Source: Lentinus brumalis
Lineage: Eukaryota > Basidiomycota > Agaricomycetes > Polyporales > Polyporaceae
Assembly: GCA_001792895.1 (NCBI GenBank)
Contig: MARA01000008.1
Span: forward strand, 558,001-622,000
Reading direction: 5' to 3'
Length of the DNA: 64,000 nt
Shown here: piece by piece, positions 43,634 to 53,720 of the stretch
Layout of the letters: the number at the start of each line of letters is the position of its first letter
Position numbering within the stretch: the stretch's first letter is position 1
Position numbers and translations under genes: made by a program
Notes under the pieces: generated by a model
Database searches by the model: none
Told to the model about the DNA's origin: nothing
What the model saw: the letters and a program-made list of their open reading frames with translations, nothing else

Positions 43634-44877
43634 TCACTCGTAGCGGTAACAGTAGTCCCCGCCCATGGGATTCATGATCTCCCCGATTCTTCTTGGCTTG
43701 CCGAGCACGCCCCAATCGAGGATGGTGTCGACCGTCGCCTCGGGCGTAACATTCTTGTACCCGAAGGTGAGCGTTCCGTTCAGCGCGTACCGTCTCTGCT
43801 CCGGGTCGATTTCCTGCCAGATGGTGTACATGCGATCGACCTGTGCGTGATGGAGGTAAAACGCGGGGTCCGCAGGGCTCGCGAAGAAGTCCGCCATCGT
43901 GTTCCCGAGCGAGAGGTGTCCCCCGCCGTGTGGCCCGAAGCCCTCGAGCGTCGTCGGGAACGAGGTCAGGTTGCCCTGGAACTCCTCGATGTTGCACCCG
44001 TTCAGGAGCCTGTCGACGACTTGCTGGTTACCGAAGCGCGAGGAGATGTGCGTGTTCAGGTCGCGGACGAGGCAGCGCGACGTGTCCGCCTGCCAGTTCG
44101 GGGGCATCTCGAGGTCGAACGCGAGCGCGGTGTCGAATGGGCCGAAGTTTACGGTATGGTTGACGAACGGCCCGCCGAGCACGCAGCCGCCCCCGGTTCC
44201 GCGGGCAGGGTGACCCCCGGTTTGATCTCGTACGGTCCTTGGGAGGCGTTGTACGCGCCGTCTCCGGACAGGGAAGTGTCGCTGCCGTCGAAGAGCGGGC
44301 TGCCAGCGAGATCGTGCGCCCACCGCGGCCAGTCCCAGTACCTGGCATCATCGCATAAGCTGCCGCCCCGAACGAAGCGAGAAGGCACGAAAGCACTCAC
44401 GGCTGCGATCCGTGATAGTCACATTCCGTCCTCAAGGCATGCTCGTACAGGTGCACGAATTCGCGGTGCCAGACGAGGAAGATGCCAGAGGTGTGGACCG
44501 AGAGGGTCTTGTTGATGTGTACCGCGACGAAGTCGTCGTAGAGGCTCTTGGCTGCGGGGACGACCCCGGGCTCGAACTTCGATGGCTTCCGCTTCAAGCA
44601 GTGCACTGCGGCGATATACTCGCGACGCTCGTGCTTCGGCATGGCTCCCCTGGTGTTTGAATGTTCGGTCAGGCGTGCGTCGCATGGTCACGAATAATAA
44701 CACGCACCATTCCCTCCGCACAGTCGCACTTCGCCTTGTGCATTCGTGGTCATGGTCCTGGCCGTCGTGGTCATGACCGTGACCGTCGTGGTCGGTAACT
44801 CGGTGGATGCTCGCGCCCATGGCGAACGGCGCAAGCAGCCACACGCAGCACAAGCTGGCAAGGAATTGTAGACGCAT
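43634..44877 (-). pseudogene. Secreted tyrosinase (type-3 copper protein) with a one-base frameshift
   Basis: Exons 44877-44708, 44649-44401 and 44341-43634. It starts with a signal peptide (MRLQFLASLCCVWLLAPFAM), then a His/Asp-rich segment (DHDGHGHDHDGQDHDHE). CuA site: VAVHINKTLSVHTSGIFLVW then HREF, and PYWDWPRW. CuB site: FGPHGGGHLS and FYLHHAQVDRMY. All expected copper histidines are visible, so the family is clear: o-diphenol/monophenol oxidation, melanin or phenolic metabolism outside the cell. Near 44203 the frame must shift by one base between KPGVTLPA and TGGGCVLGGPF, at a GCGG run where GCGGG would restore family sequence. No intron explains it. With the missing base the protein would be about 375 aa. 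Either a recent pseudogene or a base-call error. Confidence 0.85.
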
Positions 44878-46303
44878 GTTGGGGCGTGTGTTGGTGGCGA
44901 ATCGAGACCGAGCACGATTGGCGAGTTGTGAATCGGAGGGGCCAGCGCAAATAGTCGACGGCTGCTGCTGCTGCCACGCAGACGGTGCGGGTCTTTATAC
45001 CCGACGCTCTCTCGCTTGCAACTCATCATTTTGCTCCCCGCCAGGGACCGGTATGCTTCTAGCACCTACCAACTCCGACCCGTCCGCGATAAAGGCCATC
45101 CAAGTTAGTACTTCTCGGTAGCCGCACAACGTCGGGATTTCTACGAGATCGTCGGGGGTCGCTCTCGCCTTGATCGCGAGCCGGGGAGTCCGACCACGTC
45201 CCATAAACTGCTGCAGTAGGATAGATGCACGCTCGCGATCCCGCTGTAGGACCCGGAGTTCGCCTATGCCGCCTCGATCCCGCCACAACGCTCTTCGCCT
45301 ACTCGGGGTATGATGCGCCGCCCGCCCTCCGCCAGAGCGCGAAGCAGGAGGCTGAGCGTGCGGCGATCCTCTTCGTCTAGAGACGTTGATGCGCACGTCT
45401 GCGATCGTGACGATTGTACATACCAGAGGACAAGCACTGCAGATCCGAACCTCGAGTTTCCATGATTCATGTCAGGCACATCCGTCACACTAACGCAGAC
45501 CTGGAAGGCAGCACCGACTAGCGATGCCCCGCTTGGGTTCTGAGTAGCACGCCTTCCCAACGGCGGCGAGGAGGGTGAGTGTATGTGGAGGAGGCTTGCA
45601 GCTATCGAGTCTGGCGCAGGGTGATGTGTGGCACTACTCTGCAGAGTCTCAGTAGACGTAATTGTATGCTGAGCGCCGTGATGCGTGGCGGTCAGTCAAA
45701 TCGCGCTCTCTTGCACACACCAACACGGTAGAGAGATCATATCGGTCAGGATGGCATTTATGCAGAAGCCTTTTGAACATCATCTTTACGAGTGAGTGCA
45801 CTAAGGAACAGACTGAAACCTTGGTCTTTCGCGGGATGCTGACTGACGTACATCGGGATATTACATACTAGTAGGAGCGAAGAGAATGCGGACTTGCCAG
45901 AGATAGAGATGAGACTGAAAAACCTTGGACCCAACTCACGAGGACGACGCATAGTCAATCCTCACACCCACGATACCTCACAGCTGCGCCGGCCCCGTCG
46001 GCGACCCACCACTCCGAACACACCGGTCTTGACTATGCGGCACACCTGACCGACGGCGGACTGGGACCAAGGACCCTGATCCAATCCACCTCTCACTGTG
46101 ACACCCGTGTTGACGCGTGTTGACGCGAATTTGTTGTGCGATATCTGTAAAGAAAATGCGGGACGTACGATTGGCAGCCTATCCCTGGGCCTGGCGGCAG
46201 GTCTTGAACCAAAGCCGGAGGACTAGCGGACGGAACGAGTAGGGGCCGAAAGCAGAGTGTCAGCGCTGCCAAAAACACGAGTCGTGTAAGAGCCTAAATA
46301 CCG
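44878..46303. other. Intergenic region between tyrosinase and C2H2-6
   Basis: A minus-strand frame at 44995-45396 (with LQRDRERASILLQQFMGRGR) and another at 45264-45560 have some coding character. They overlap each other without a workable splice, so they may be a gene relic. Nothing else is supported. Confidence 0.35.
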
Positions 46304-47091
46304 TCACTGAAAAGTGGTAGTATCCGTATCCGCGTGCTCCCGCTTGACGTGGCGCGTCAAGTCGCTCTTGCGCGTATACTGCCGGACACAGAGGAGGCAG
46401 TGGTACTTGGACGCCGTCGGGTCGTGCTTGGTCGTGAAGTGTTGTCGCATGTTCCCTTTGCGGGTGAACACTGCGAAAGGCGGGGTGCTTAGTACATCTG
46501 CCGGCAGGCGGATGCGAACGTACCTTTCTTGCATACTGGACATATACAATCATCTATCACTTGACTCGGAGAAGGACCGTTGCTGGGATGGGTAGACGGC
46601 CGAAGCACGTCGGCCGCGGTGGTCGTGTTTACAGTCGGTGTCAGTGGGCCCGTCAGCTGTTGGACGCCGACTACATGAGCCCCGGGCGAATGCCCGGCGC
46701 CCCAGCACGGCGGGACAAGTGGCGGATGGGGATTACCGCCGGAGGCGCTGGAGGGGAAAGAGAATGCCCCGACGAAGGAGGCGGGCACCGGTCCTGAGAT
46801 AGTCAGAGGCGTCGTGACTGAGTACGCCGATGGTCCCGGGGCAGAGAACAGTGGCAGCGTCGGGACGGGGACCAACAGAGGCGGGCCAGGGTACGGGACA
46901 GGGTACGGTGGAGAGCCGGTGGCGAATGAGGGCAAAAACATTGGTAGGGATTGGCCGGGACCCTCTTCAACAGCGTTTGCAGTACTAGTGCTGGCCGGAT
47001 AGTGGGAGACGACGTTCTCGTCGATAAGCTCATCAAGGCCGCGGGTAAGCTCGGCGAGTGTTGGCAGATCGGCGAACGGGTCGGAGAACAT
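46304..47091 (-). CDS. C2H2 zinc-finger protein C2H2-6 (probable transcription factor)
   Basis: Exons 47091-46524 and 46470-46304 (244 aa). The start MFSDPFADLPTLAELTRGLD was preferred over an in-frame ATG 35 codons upstream, because an acidic amphipathic N-terminus beginning at or near Met is usual in the paralogs. The middle is Pro/Val/Ser-rich. Finger 1, CPVC-x12-H-x4-H (KKVFTRKGNMRQHFTTKH), is cut in phase 1 by a 53-nt intron. Finger 2 is CLLC-x12-H-x4-H (VRQYTRKSDLTRHVKREH). The protein ends only 9 residues after finger 2 and lacks an obvious basic nuclear signal outside the fingers. Targets unknown. Confidence 0.8.
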
Positions 47092-47571
47092 CCTGGATGG
47101 CCGGTCGCGGGGGAAATTGGAGAATGCATCGTCCCGACCCAGCGTGAGACCATATAATAAACCAGATATTGACTTTTGCGGTTTCAAACAGAGCAAAACA
47201 CAGGAACGTTGGTGACCTGGGCCAGTATTTCAGCGCCTGACTTGGTGGTTCTTTTCGCTTCGAGTTGCGGAGCGCGTGTGTCCGGTGACGGCCATAACAG
47301 CGGCGGTTCGGTCGGCCAGAGCCCGGGCCCAACGTACTGATCCAGGAGTCTAACCGGGCCCTTCAGCACGCCCACATGTCCCGCGATGTTCGTCCACCCG
47401 TGCGACGAGGTGTTTGCTAAACACTGCCGAAGACACTCAGCACAATAGCACAATGAGTAGCGGACCATCTGGCGCCGCAGACCTTGAAAACTTTGCAGCT
47501 TCTCACCGAGAATAGAGCACCGCCCATTGGACTGACCTTCCGTGAGAGACGGTCCGGACGGAGACGTGCTC

Positions 47572-48315
47572 TCACGGTTTGACGTCGGGCGAGAGGCAGA
47601 TAGAGGACGAGTTGTATCCCGGCAGCAGCGGCGTATACCAGTTGGGAAAAAGCTGCATCCAGTCATGCGACGGAAGCTGGGACGTCCGCAGAGGGTCTGG
47701 CAGAGAACCACAACGCCGGCGCCGCGAGAGAAACTTAACCTTGTTCGTGGATAAACCCCAGCTTCTGTGACATGTTGCCCTGATCACGCCGTAACGTTGA
47801 GTGCCGAACGGGATGTCCCACCACCCATTTCGGAGGACGGTCCACGGAGATGACACGCTTTTGGGGTGTGGCCTGGCCGCCCGCCGCAGAGGGCGACTGC
47901 GGAGTGGCCGCGAAGGCATGGAAGACGGCGAGTCGGAGTTGGGCTTCGTGTTGTGCCGCCCGAACCTTGGGAAGGACGCAGCCTGCAAAGAAGGGATGTT
48001 CGCCGTCCAATCTCCTCGCCCTGGAAAATTGCCAAGCGACGAGCCCGAAGCGTGCCTGCCATTGGGGCGGAGTTCACTTAAAGATACACGCACGCAGCAG
48101 TCCGGGATGTATTCGTCGTCTTGCACGTCGAAGGGGGACCTGAGCACCAGGCCGCGAAGCGTCTTGGTGCTTGACGCTCGAAGCTTGAAGGCCCTGCTGA
48201 GCTTGCAGGCGCGAGATTGAGTGGTCGGTTTGCAGCCAGCCAACTGAGCAAAACGAGTCAATGCAGCATACACCATTGAAAACGTGACCATAACCTTCAT
48301 CCGTACATCAAGCAC
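47572..48315 (-). CDS. Doubtful hypothetical protein (247-aa open frame)
   Basis: An uninterrupted minus-strand frame with a possible hydrophobic N-terminus (MVTFSMVYAALTRFAQLAG), then Ser/Arg/Pro-rich sequence. It includes a more structured piece (VLRNGWWDIPFGTQRYGVIR, then WMQLFPNWYTPLLPGYNSSS). A second frame (47184-47711) overlaps its 3' end. No domain or splice structure identifies it; other frames in this GC-rich region are also long. Reported with low confidence so the 1.7-kb gap is not left blank. Confidence 0.25.
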   Translation of the reverse strand: MLDVRMKVMVTFSMVYAALTRFAQLAGCKPTTQSRACKLSRAFKLRASSTKTLRGLVLRSPFDVQDDEYIPDCCVRVSLSELRPNGRHASGSSLGNFPGRGDWTANIPSLQAASFPRFGRHNTKPNSDSPSSMPSRPLRSRPLRRAARPHPKSVSSPWTVLRNGWWDIPFGTQRYGVIRATCHRSWGLSTNKVKFLSRRRRCGSLPDPLRTSQLPSHDWMQLFPNWYTPLLPGYNSSSICLSPDVKP

Positions 48316-48439
48316 GTCGATGGAGAACGTACTCTACAATTCAGACCAGAAACCTTGACGATACACCGAAGCTTGACGGAGCAATGACCATAGGCAATCC
48401 CAAGACCACGAAACCAGCCATCCGTGTCCGACACCCGCT

Positions 48440-48780
48440 GCACAGCACACAGCACATCCAGCGAGTACGCACGCCGCTGCGGGACAAATCCTCCAATCCA
48501 CTCCGTGCGTCCGCCCTCCCTCACACAGCCCCGTACACTCTCGTACACCACCCATATATCATTCCCCGCCGAGCAAATCGAACGCACATATGAGCGGCCA
48601 ACACGCGCGCAGCGGCTGGCCCCCGGAGATGCGTCCGACTTGGGAAATAATATACGGTTAGCGTTCGCGACTTGCGGTCAGCGCCCAGGGTATATCTGCA
48701 ACAGACGGCCACGACGATGTCAGCCCAGCAGCGAAGACTCGGACTGGCGAGAAAGCCAGTGCCACTGGAGGACGCACCGG
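48440..48780. repeat. Conserved 3' flank of C2H2-7 (shared with C2H2-9 and -10)
   Basis: Downstream of the stop, blocks such as CACCCATATATCAT, GCACATATGAG-GGCCAACACGCG, AATAATATACG and GCGCGACTTGCGG-type sequence recur in the same order at 53.4-53.65 kb and 55.4-55.65 kb. Confidence 0.6.
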
Positions 48781-48796
48781 GAGTCGAGCGGGCCGA

Positions 48797-49885
48797 CTAG
48801 TTCGACTTCTTGCGAGCCGTGGCGGTCTTGCCCTCCGCGTCCTTCCTGCGCGGGGAGCCCTGGTCGGTATGGTATGAGATATGATGGCGCTTGAGATCTG
48901 ATTTGCGCTTGAACGGAGTGCCACATATGGGACACTCGTGAGGGCGTAATTTGAGATGCACGTCCTTGACGTGTTGCGTAAGGTTGTTGGCGCGGTCTGT
49001 ATCTGCATAGAGGACCGCGTCAACCATCAAGGTACCGCTCCGGGATGCATCCTCACCGAACACGCAGCCTTCGTATTCGCATGCGTAGGGCTTGCCCTTG
49101 CATGCCCGAGGGCTGTCGTCGGGGCTGGAGGTCTCGCGACTTGCACCTCTCTTGCTCTGACTCTGAGGGGATTTGGGAACCGGACCCGGAGAGACGGGGA
49201 ATGTAGGGGCAGTCGCGGACGTATCCGCGTCCACCTCCACATGCCGGGGAAGAAGCGAGTCATACGGAGCAGCAGCATGCCATCCGTCATGCTGCAGCTC
49301 CCCCTTCCCGGTGTCGCGCGTTCTGTATACGGCTGCAGGATCCTCGCGCATCGCCAAGGGGTCGGCGAGCACCATCCCAGCACATCTCAAAGGCTCTCCG
49401 ACATCCGCACGATGGGGCTCCGGAGGGTAGATGGGGCGCTCGAAGTGATAGTAAGACTGCGCACGATCGGGCTGGATGCCCACCTCCGAGTCCTCGAAGC
49501 GATCCTCACTGGGTGAGCCCCAGGATGTAGACGATGCGACGAGAGTGGTTTCGGAGTTAGGACTGAATGCATCGGTGACAGTAGCAGATGGAGAAATGCA
49601 ATAGGTGGAGGATAGCGTCAACGTCGCTGAGGACGACGGCGCGTATCCCGGAAGACTCCATGGCTCCAATAAAGGATCAACGCCAGAAGGAAAGTGAAAC
49701 GCATCCTGCGCCCACTGAGGGGACGGCGTGCCAGAGCAAGAACGCTCGTGGTGATAGTCGTACGTAGTCGCACTGATCTCCGCAGACTGCGGGTCGACGG
49801 GCGACATGTCGTCCAGGAAGCGTGTGATCTCGTCGTCCAAAGACGATGTGGACGCAAAGAACGGAGAGTCCGACGTATAGTCCAT
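48797..49885 (-). CDS. C2H2 zinc-finger protein C2H2-7, with a stop-free 54-nt intron
   Basis: Exons 49885-49057 and 49002-48797 (344 aa). The start MDYTSDSPFFASTSSLDDEI was chosen by analogy with the acidic N-termini of C2H2-9 and -10; the frame is open for 69 more codons upstream. The N-terminus is rich in Ser, Asp and Pro. Spliced finger 1 is CEYEGC-x12-H-x4-H (VFDTDRANNLTQHVKDVH). Finger 2 is CPICGTPFKRKSDLKRHHIS then YH, followed by the family tail HTDQGSPRRK and ARKKSN. The intron (49003-49056) is 54 nt without a stop, so the genomic frame reads straight through. Unspliced mRNA would carry 18 extra residues inside finger 1. A normal finger only forms after splicing. Confidence 0.8.
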   Translation of the reverse strand: MDYTSDSPFFASTSSLDDEITRFLDDMSPVDPQSAEISATTYDYHHERSCSGTPSPQWAQDAFHFPSGVDPLLEPWSLPGYAPSSSATLTLSSTYCISPSATVTDAFSPNSETTLVASSTSWGSPSEDRFEDSEVGIQPDRAQSYYHFERPIYPPEPHRADVGEPLRCAGMVLADPLAMREDPAAVYRTRDTGKGELQHDGWHAAAPYDSLLPRHVEVDADTSATAPTFPVSPGPVPKSPQSQSKRGASRETSSPDDSPRACKGKPYACEYEGCVFGEDASRSGTLMVDAVLYADTDRANNLTQHVKDVHLKLRPHECPICGTPFKRKSDLKRHHISYHTDQGSPRRKDAEGKTATARKKSN

Positions 49886-50728
49886 GTAAGAGTACAGCGT
49901 GGAGGGTGATAACGGCGAGGAAGGAGGACTACTGGTCGCGCGGATCCGAGCGATGGGAGGACGCGGAGGTGTGGGAGACAATAGGGTTCGCGGACTCACC
50001 GTACATATACCAGTAACCATGTGGTCGCGGCTTCTCCCACCTGGCCATGCGCATCCTGCGTGGCCTCTCCTGCAGAGTAGTGCAGCAGACATTGCGGTAG
50101 GACGCCTCTGCGCCGCAGTCTCAAGAGTTCAGAAGACTGGCCGGTATCGATGCCGTACGGTGGCCACAGATGTCAAGACTGCGCTTGAGGAGAACGCCCA
50201 GATCATCCCAGAGACAGATCCATATAAAATCAAGATCAAGAGAGCCCAAGGGGAGAGTAAGAGGAAGAGCTGTGGTTAACGAGGAAGCTGCGAACACATT
50301 CCGCATTGCAGTGATGGTGGTGTGTTGTTGAGTTTTGATCCGGCGCACCAGTGCGCGCCTCACTGCCGTGACTCGCGAAGTTCGAACGTCTGTCTCAGAC
50401 TCTCAGTGTCTGCACCATGGTCGTGGCACACGTCTACGAAATACGTAGAGGACATTCTTCTGCTCTACTTCATCATTCCTATCGTGGTGCTTTTATCACA
50501 AAGTAAGTACTGTAGTATTGTGTCCACATACTTACATACTTCCACTCATTCCTCGCAAGCCCGGGTGGAGTTTGTTGCACGGGATGCTTACTCGACGTAG
50601 CTGTAGGAGATTATTTGACGGAGAAAGCGATCTCATCTGGGTTCACAGTAGATTGCATGCGGAGACACAATCGAGACGGGTGGCCAAAACGATACACTTG
50701 TGCGCCGCTCGTATCGTACACGGTACGA
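49886..50728. other. Intergenic region between C2H2-7 and C2H2-8
   Basis: The left part is the promoter and possibly leader of C2H2-7 (frame open to 50092). No other gene or repeat recognised. Confidence 0.45.
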
Positions 50729-51280
50729 TCACCGATGTTCGAGGCCTGTGGGACCGGGAAGAATGTCAGCTTGACAGCGAACACTACGTAGTACTGGAAA
50801 GGTGCCGGAACACGCACCGGAACTCGACGAAGGTCGACTAGCTCGACTACTCGCGGTGGCTGTCTCGCCCTCCGAGTCCACGTACTTCCTGCGCCGGGAG
50901 CCCTGGTCGGTGTGAATTGAGGAATGGTGGAGCAGCAGATTGGATTTGTGCATGAAGGCCTTGCCGCATATGGTGCACTCGTAAGAGCGCAACTTGACAT
51001 GCACTTCCTTGACGTGTTGCGTAAGGTTGTTGGCGCGGTCGGTATCTGCGTACAAGACCGCGTCAACCATCACGATACCGCTCCGGGATGTATCCTCACC
51101 GAACCCGCAGTCCTCGTACTCGCATGGGTAGCATTTGTCCTTGCAATGGATGTCAGCCTGCCAGTGGCTCGGGAGTTCACGTTCCGTGTGTACGCCCGTA
51201 TCTGAAGCCCCGAGCAAAGGAAGGGACAAATCCTCCGCATACCGGCTCAGGCTCATGCCTGGAATAGCGTCCACGGTCAT
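50729..51280 (-). CDS. Truncated C2H2 zinc-finger paralog C2H2-8
   Basis: Exons 51280-51100 and 51045-50729 (165 aa after removing the 54-nt intron 51046-51099). The finger half is nearly the same as C2H2-7: CEYEDC-x12-H-x4-H (GFDTDRANNLTQHVKEVH), CTICGKAFMHKSNLLLHHSS then IH, and the tail HTDQGSRRRK. The long N-terminal region of the other paralogs is missing; only about 50 residues precede the fingers. At the C-terminus it runs past the point where C2H2-7 stops, adding about 40 Ser-rich residues. This suggests a small indel. It could be a competitive DNA-binding-only variant or a decaying duplicate. The intron is as similar to that of C2H2-7 as the exons are. Confidence 0.65.
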   Translation of the reverse strand: MTVDAIPGMSLSRYAEDLSLPLLGASDTGVHTERELPSHWQADIHCKDKCYPCEYEDCGFGEDTSRSGIVMVDAVLYADTDRANNLTQHVKEVHVKLRSYECTICGKAFMHKSNLLLHHSSIHTDQGSRRRKYVDSEGETATASSRASRPSSSSGACSGTFPVLRSVRCQADILPGPTGLEHR

Positions 51281-51618
51281 ACTTGGAATGTTGGCCCTGA
51301 GATAGACGGTATCCTATTTAAATGTGCTCAGAAGGCACGTATACATAACATGAGCAAAGAATTTACGCACTTGAGACTGCTGCATTTCAGCAAGAAAAGA
51401 GTCGTATGCTAAATCATTGCACAGACTTAGTTATATGGATTGTACCGACTGCCCGGGGCCGAAGATGCTCAATGAAATCCTCAGCGTAATGTCCTTTGGA
51501 ACATACCTCCATGTTCGTCGACTACCACAGTCAGCGCAACGGGACTGATGATAGACAACGCGCCTTTCACATTCCTAGGGATGCCCTATTACACGAAGCG
51601 TTAAAGTAGTACGCCTGA
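51281..51618. other. Short intergenic region
   Basis: Contains a TATTTAAAT TATA-like sequence near 51314 that could serve the minus-strand C2H2-8 start at 51280. Nothing else seen. Confidence 0.4.
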
Positions 51619-52902
51619 TCAACGATATTGGTCACGGACCTGGAATAGTGCGCGGACGTCTCCATCCGATGCTATGGCTAGGATGGCTTCCGAGTTCTGA
51701 ACAAATAGGGCTCAGTTCGCGAGTCAAGCATGACAAAAGCGGTCTGTGTGCTTACATCGAGGATGTACTCAAGAAGATCATCAACAGGGTCCAAGATCTG
51801 CGAGATCAACCGAGTGTAAGAGTTCGAACGCCGACCCCCAGACATACCGACAGGGTACTTCTTCGTACTCACCTTACTGCACCCCGGTACCTGCTCGATC
51901 TCAACTTCCATCCGATCGTCTCCGTGATATGTAGCGAGCAGCGCCGCCGGAGGTTCATTGTCGGGTTCACCTTGAGGAAGCTCGTGTGGGCCGGCGGCAG
52001 CCTTTATGACATCGGGCGTTCTGAGGAAGCGACGCTTCATCTTGAAGTAGTGCATGAAGATACACTGATCCGAAGGAAGCTCCGTCCCAGTGACTGCATG
52101 CAAGTTCCGGGGTCCTTTCTTGAGGATCGGACTCCGATGCACTGTCCGAATGTCGGTGCTCTCGGCGTTCAGGTTGAACACGTCCGACACTGTGCACTCG
52201 AGGTGTCCGCCTCTTTCGCTCTCTTCCCCACCGTCGAAGACGCCGATAAACCATTGAGGAACCTTGGTCGTTCCTGCGACGAAGTACAGATCCTCCAACC
52301 TGAGTCCGAGGCCCAAGCCGGACGGGAACTGCGAATTCGCCAGCGCGAGCCAGCTTGCATGATGACGACTCATGTAGGCAGAGATGTGGGCAGACGACTC
52401 GATGTATGTCGTCACGGGATCATGCGCGAGCGCGAGCACCGCACCAGACTTCTTCCTGCATGTCAGCTTGATGCCTCCTCCGGCGGAAACCGTATGGCCT
52501 GCGCCGGATGCGCTTGAACGCAGAAACGCTTGAACAGCGGAACAGGAATGAAGCTGAAGGTACTCACATCCCTACGTCCAGCCCTCCGGTGACCTCCCAC
52601 GTACACTCAACACTACGACAATTCCAGCCGCGCATCCCGAACTCTTCGCGAGGCCCGTCAATAACGAGTGGCCCGAACTCTTCGTCCAAAGTCCGGAAGC
52701 CTTGGGGGACGCCATGAGGTTGCCAATGCTCATCGTTTAGGCCTTTCCTCGTGTTGAAGAGCACGCTGAAGGTTCCTGATATTCCAGGATATATCACCGA
52801 CCCTTCGATAATCTCGAGGGAGTTCTTCGGGGACGGGTCCCAGAAGGGAAGCCCCTGCTCGAGATCGCTGAGGTGCTCCTGATATACAGCCCACGGCGGC
52901 AT
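51619..52902 (-). CDS. Agaricomycete-type hypothetical protein, unknown function
   Basis: Exons 52902-52568, 52455-51873, 51797-51756 and 51696-51619 (345 aa; all phases close). The pattern fits a large, unnamed basidiomycete family: an opening glycine/tryptophan block (LEQGLPFWDPSP), then IIEGSVIYPGISGTFSVLFN, HWQPHGVPQGFRTLDEEFGP, a polar loop, and KKSGAVLALAHDPVTTYIES. Then come SRHHASWLALANS and LEDLYFVAGTTKVPQWFIGV. The C-terminus is ILDPVDDLLEYILD plus a final exon ending LFQVRDQYR. I know no reaction or ligand for the family. No signal peptide, so probably intracellular. It separates C2H2-8 from C2H2-9. Confidence 0.8.
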
Positions 52903-53720
52903 GGAGTCTGCGTGGCGATGCCGGTGAGTAGCGTGGACAGAGACAAGGCTGAAGACGGGCCTTCCTAGTGTTCGCCGTCCTAATAAACTAGATGTTGGCG
53001 CCGGAGAAGACGAGAACTGTTGCACAGGCGTACACCGCCGCATGAGTACCCTGAATCTTCAGAGAGAGAAAGATACACAGCTTGTGGTCTCTCGTATATG
53101 GTTAGTTATGATATCATTGTGGGTTGCTGGCCCGACGTCCAACAATCTGGGCCCTGCTCGTCTCAAAGGCCGGTCATCGGCAGACTGACCAGTCTATATC
53201 GACAAGTAAACGAGGTGATAACAGGTTCGTAATCATACATAGCAGCCCGACCAGAGACCTTCCAATGCAGAGCTCACATACAAAACCAGCAATCGTAACG
53301 AGACCACGGATACTCGAGGGAGCAAGCAACAATATCCGAATCCAAAACCGAAGCACGAGATAACATCGTCCGTCGCTGGAACTTTCCGAACACGAAGCCA
53401 AGTCCTACGACACACGCACGCCGCCGAGGGGACGCGCCTCCGGACCGGCCGAAGACCCGCCCCCCAACCGACAACGCCCGCACCCGTACCATCCATCCCG
53501 TTCACCACCCGTATATCACTCCTCGTCGAAAGTCATGCGCCTATGTGAGTGGCCGACGCGCGGTCTGGACACTCGGAGGGGCGTATGACTTGAGGAGTAG
53601 TATACGATTGTTGCGCGCGAGCGGCAACCTGCAGACGTTAAGAATCGTTCACGGTGAGCGGTGCCCCGGGACCGACAGTGGAAAGCGCGGCCTGACACAC
53701 CGGAAACTGACGCATGCAAC
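52903..53720. other. Intergenic region with conserved 3' flank of C2H2-9
   Basis: The part from about 53370 to 53660 is the conserved flank shared with C2H2-7 and C2H2-10 (ACGACACACGCAC, CACCCGTATATCACTCC, GTATACGATTGTTGCGCGCG blocks). The left part is the promoter of the unknown protein gene. Confidence 0.5.

Noticed and set aside
43466..44515. 349-codon plus-strand open frame opposite the tyrosinase
   Set aside because: It is the antisense shadow of a clearly recognisable copper-protein gene in GC-rich DNA; its sequence is Arg/Val/Glu-rich without a domain.
47184..47711. Second minus-strand frame overlapping the 247-codon frame
   Set aside because: It overlaps another open frame on the same strand and neither shows a domain; only the longer one was kept, at low confidence.
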